Below, piece after piece: positions 61,378 through 64,000 of a stretch of DNA of 64,000 nt. The stretch's first letter is position 1; each line of letters opens with the position of its first letter. Below the pieces are notes generated by a model, which was given only the letters and a program-made list of their open reading frames with translations, had not been told where the DNA came from and searched no databases. Source of the DNA: Sinohyriopsis cumingii (lineage: Eukaryota > Mollusca > Bivalvia > Unionida > Unionidae); NCBI GenBank assembly GCA_028554795.2, contig CM068835.1:34690901-34754900 (forward strand). The letters are read 5' to 3'. The position numbers and the translations under genes are program-made.

Positions 61378-62500
61378 ATGGAAAAAGTCTTAGCCAGCAT
61401 TTACTACGATCCTTCCCATCCTGCAGGTTACGCAGGAGTTCAAAAATTGTATCGTGCTGCCAAAAGTCGACTGAAAAGTCTCCGTTTACCTCAAGTGCAA
61501 CGATGGTTACAAGAACAAGCTACCTACACTTTGCACAAACCCATTCGACGCATGTTTGCCAGAAGTCGCACCTGAGTGGAAGGCATCGATCATCAATGGC
61601 AAGCCGATTTAGCCGATGTCTCTCATTTGTCCAGCTACAATCGTGGCTACAAATATTTGTTTTGTGTCATCGACGTCTTTTCCAAATTTGCCTGGGTCGT
61701 GCCCTTGACTTCCAAATCGAGCAGCGAGTTAGTGCGAGCCCTGCAACGAGTGCTGAAACAAAGCGGTCGTCACCCTCTTCGATGGCAAACGGACAAAGGC
61801 ACCGAATTTCTGAACCAAGCTTTCCAAAAAGAATTAAAGAAACGTGACATTCATTTTTTTACCACCGAGAATCCCGAAACCAAAGCCAGCATCGTGGAAC
61901 GTTTTCAACGCACTTTGAAAGAACGCATGTGGAAATATTTTACGCATCACCACACTCTGAAGTACATCGACATCTTACCGCACCTGGTGCAAGCGTACAA
62001 CCAATCTTACCATCGAAGCATCGGACGTGCCCCGCAAGACGTGACTCCCGACAACGAAGTGCTGGTGTTTGAGCGCCTGTTCGGTACGTCCCCGACGAGG
62101 GCTGTCCCCAAGAAAAGTGGAGAGTTGGCCGTAGGAGATTGGGTGCGCATTGGCAAAACCAAACGCATTTTTGACAAAGGTTACTTACCTAACTGGACGA
62201 CCGAATTGTTTCGCGTCACTGGACGAGTGCATGGCCGTCATCCTGCCGTCTATAAATTGGAAGACATGAACGGAGAAGTGCTCAAAGGAACGTTTTATTT
62301 GCCCGAGTTACAACGTGTCACCAAAAAAGAAGACGACGTGTACGACATCGAAAGCATTCTCGAACGAAGAACCCGTAAAGTGGGCAAACGACGTGTCAAA
62401 GAAGTCAAAGTACGTCGGAAAGGATATCCACCCAGTTTCGATTCTTGGATCGACGCTTCGCAAGTCATCGACTATAAAAAGAAGTCACCATCATGCCCTT
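61378..62500 (+). pseudogene. rve (DDE) integrase with chromodomain, one in-frame TGA
   Basis: The N-terminal segment (61,378-61,572) has the GYAGVQKLYRAAK and YTLHKPIRRMFARSR blocks that precede the catalytic core in Polinton integrases. A TGA at 61,573-61,575 interrupts, and the same frame continues. DDE residues: D in HQWQADLADV, D in WQTDKGTEF, E in KASIVERFQRTL. A C-terminal chromodomain-like block reads DVYDIESILERR..KVRRKGYPPSFDSWI. Beyond about 62,480 the frame stays open to 62,682 while overlapping the next gene, which is probably run-on after the true C-terminus. The integrase would insert the linear element into chromosomes. The copy is inactive unless the stop is read through. Confidence 0.88.
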
Positions 62501-62912
62501 TCACACAGCAAACGCAGCTACGTCAACCACTCCTTCTTCTTCACCTAGTTCTTCTGTGCAAGATTTACAAAGACAACCCTTGTGGGTGTGGTGTGGAGAA
62601 CGTGTGCCTAAAACGCAAATCGTCTTTTTCTGCCAAATCTTCGTGGTGTATTGTGTCATCGGGGCAGCCATTGCCAATTTGAGTTTGCAACAAGGAGACA
62701 AACAATTGTGGACCATTTTATTGAGCAGTTGATTCGGTTACCTACTTCCCAATCCCTCCCTGAAATTCTCCTCGAACGGAAACCTTGTGTCCAGTGCCAG
62801 TGTCAGTCACCACTCCAACCACAATCACAACCAGAACCCCATTTTGGGCGGAGACACGCCTCTGACGTCCAGTAATATCCCCTCGGACAGCCACAGAACT
62901 CTGGAATTATGA
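62493..62912 (+). pseudogene. single-pass membrane protein of the element, one in-frame TGA
   Basis: The ATG is at 62,493, with a Ser/Thr/Pro-rich N-terminus and one hydrophobic segment (VFFCQIFVVYCVIGAAIANL). Then comes GDKQLWTILLSS and a TGA at 62,730-62,732; the same frame goes on with FGYLLPNPSLKF and a Ser/Asn/His-rich tail to a TGA at 62,910-62,912. Small proteins with this TM-LW..LLSS..GYLLPNP layout recur next to the integrase in invertebrate Polinton-type elements. The final stop overlaps the ATG of the following gene (ATGA). Either a truncated 79-residue protein is made or the copy is broken. Confidence 0.68.
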
Positions 62913-63322
62913 GTCACCAAAACCAATTTTACTTAACCTTACCCAGTGACAGTTCCATGGAGGTGTTTCCCCACAACACGTTGTGCTGTTACACGGCCAA
63001 ATTACCTCAGGCCATCCCCTTAGATCACGAAGCCCATTGGGAAGTGGCTTTGGTAGAAATGATTCACCCGACCCAAGTCCACAATGTTCTTTCCAATCAA
63101 AATTTTTTTGATGTGGAAGTTCATGACCCACAATTGCAACTGGAGTTGGATAAGAGAACCATATCTGACAAGAAAACCTATAATGAAAGCACTAAAAAGT
63201 GGACCTACCACTTGTTCATTTCCCCAGGCTATTATTTTAGTGGTCATCATTTGGTCAGCACCATAAGCTCCAAGTTTACACTGGTCAACAGTGAAATCAT
63301 TACTGACTTGAAAAGGCCCTAA
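62909..63322 (+). CDS. penton-like/minor capsid protein, N-terminal part only
   Basis: The 137-residue frame starts MSHQNQFYLTLPSDSSMEVF and continues with an EVALVEMIHPTQVHNV block and an ISPGYYFSGHHLVSTI block. A FYLTLPS-SSM-[VY]FP-NT start followed by a WEVALVE motif is seen in a family of proteins of invertebrate Polinton-type elements considered to be minor capsid/penton-like, normally much longer. Here the reading frame ends at 63,322 and the sequence style (CpG content, codon use) changes around 63,090-63,110, so the right part may come from another copy. The family call is from memory of the pattern, hence moderate confidence. I judge it a truncated gene. Confidence 0.55.
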   Translation: MSHQNQFYLTLPSDSSMEVFPHNTLCCYTAKLPQAIPLDHEAHWEVALVEMIHPTQVHNVLSNQNFFDVEVHDPQLQLELDKRTISDKKTYNESTKKWTYHLFISPGYYFSGHHLVSTISSKFTLVNSEIITDLKRP

Positions 63323-63540
63323 TCTGTAGTATTTTGGTGTGCCGAACACGAATATAACCATGAAAAATTTGTATTGGCTCTCGTTTTGAAGATATTCATA
63401 TACCTCATTTTCTATGTTTCACTGTGTAAATTTCTCCAGTAGGACTGCAGCAACATCCGGAATAATGATTTAACATTGCATAATACCATCATGCTCACAT
63501 CATCCACAGTTGATTGCATCATTTTCTGATGCAATGCAAT
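63323..63540. other. junction region right of the element, nothing recognised
   Basis: It is AT-rich and without coding similarity. No terminal inverted repeat matching the left array is present, so the element's right end is missing or rearranged. Confidence 0.5.
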
Positions 63541-63660
63541 ACTAATGCCATGCGGCTGCTGAAGTAAGTTGACGTCAGCAGTGTACTATACATGTGTAGG
63601 CCTATTATACTAATGCCAGGCGGCTGCTGAAGCTGACGTAAGCAGTGTACTATATAAAGC
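63540..63660 (+). promoter_or_regulatory. duplicated CRE/TATA promoter module
   Basis: A ~50-bp segment beginning ctaatgcca(t/g)gcggctgctg is present twice (63,542 and 63,610). Each copy carries a CRE-like site (TGACGTCA, then TGACGTAA) followed by gcagtgtactata. In the second copy the box is ctatataaag, followed about 115 nt later by the start codon at 63,773. It is the probable promoter of the ORF at 63,773. Confidence 0.6.
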
Positions 63661-63772
63661 CCAATCAGATAGGTTCAGCATTTAAAATATTTTAGACGTT
63701 GTGCGAGACAGTTCAAGCTACTGTTACATAAAACTTATTATTTTATCCATTTACGTACAATAAAGAACAGTA

Positions 63773-64000
63773 ATGCCTCGAAAGTGTGTTAATACCGCGG
63801 ACAATTTTTGCTATATTTGTGGGGAAGTGACATTTGCCAACCAGAAGAAAAGTATCAATTCTCAAGTGAAGAAGGCATATCATCTTTACTTCGGATGCAA
63901 GGTTGGTGACCAAGACAAGCCTTGGGCTCCGCATATATGCTGTGCTACATGTACAACACAGCTTTCACAGTGGTTGAATTGCAAAAGGTCATCAATGCCG
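63773..64000 (+). CDS. Cys-rich protein, 5' part (runs off window)
   Basis: The open frame from ATG at 63,773 to the window edge gives 76 residues beginning MPRKCVNTADNFCYICGEVT. Cysteines are spaced as C..C-x2-C and later GC..CCATC, suggesting a zinc-binding domain at the N-terminus. I recall many near-identical N-termini in multicopy uncharacterised genes of arthropods, cnidarians and molluscs, which suggests a mobile or amplified origin, but I do not know its function. No intron is seen in this part. Confidence 0.6.
   Translation, partial: MPRKCVNTADNFCYICGEVTFANQKKSINSQVKKAYHLYFGCKVGDQDKPWAPHICCATCTTQLSQWLNCKRSSMP

Overview
The window looks like nuclear DNA of a lophotrochozoan invertebrate, most likely a mollusc and possibly a bivalve. 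It is AT-rich, with long introns, spliceosomal splice sites, many microsatellites, tRNA-derived SINEs, a Penelope-like element, a non-LTR retrotransposon, a DIRS-like remnant, a pogo/Tigger-type element and a Polinton/adintovirus-type element. The species assignment is inference; no rRNA or mitochondrial marker is present.

Region 1 (about 0.25-38.7 kb, minus strand) is one large sacsin-like gene. Six exons can be placed with matching splice phases (38,691-38,576; 34,506-34,393; 24,163-24,016; 17,876-16,293; 14,210-3,178; 640-350). Together they encode about 4,428 residues: three Hsp90-like SRR ATPase repeats, a J domain with HPD, and a C-terminal HEPN domain. The giant 11-kb exon matches the gene structure of vertebrate SACS. 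The N-terminus is not seen and must lie further right or outside the window. The introns carry minisatellites, a SINE, a decayed DIRS-like element, a Tigger-type element with part of its transposase, a frameshifted Penelope-like element with GIY-YIG endonuclease, and two pairs of odd degenerate repeat clusters.

Region 2 (about 38.7-53.7 kb) has no recognisable host gene. It holds another SINE, a second Penelope fragment, a non-LTR reverse transcriptase remnant (45.3-46.2 kb), a 2.4-kb element with long terminal inverted repeats at TTAA (47.5-49.9 kb), a tRNA-type SINE and a 184-bp hAT-type MITE.

Region 3 (about 53.7-63.3 kb) is the most interesting. It is a degraded Polinton/adintovirus-type element with less AT-rich, CpG-containing genes. 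From left to right it has tandem repeats, a divergent gene pair, a CCHC zinc-knuckle gene opposed to a protein-primed-type family B DNA polymerase, a small hydrophobic core-peptide-like ORF, a coiled-coil protein, an rve integrase with chromodomain, a membrane protein, and the start of a penton-like capsid protein. Damage includes a 241-bp-arm near-perfect palindrome in the polymerase, loss of polymerase motif C, and single in-frame TGA stops in the integrase and the membrane protein. Major capsid, ATPase and protease genes are not seen.

The leading candidate for something undescribed is the left-end gene pair of this element. A small basic ORF (minus) and a Q-rich coiled-coil ORF (plus) diverge from a 219-bp CCAAT/CRE/TATA promoter. 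Each is followed, about 25 nt after its stop, by a replication-dependent histone mRNA type 3' end (16-nt stem-loop, ACCCA-like flank, purine-rich U7-type downstream element). This suggests a selfish element that borrows S-phase histone mRNA processing.

Region 4 (63.5-64.0 kb) holds a duplicated CRE/TATA promoter module and the start of a Cys-rich ORF that runs off the window.
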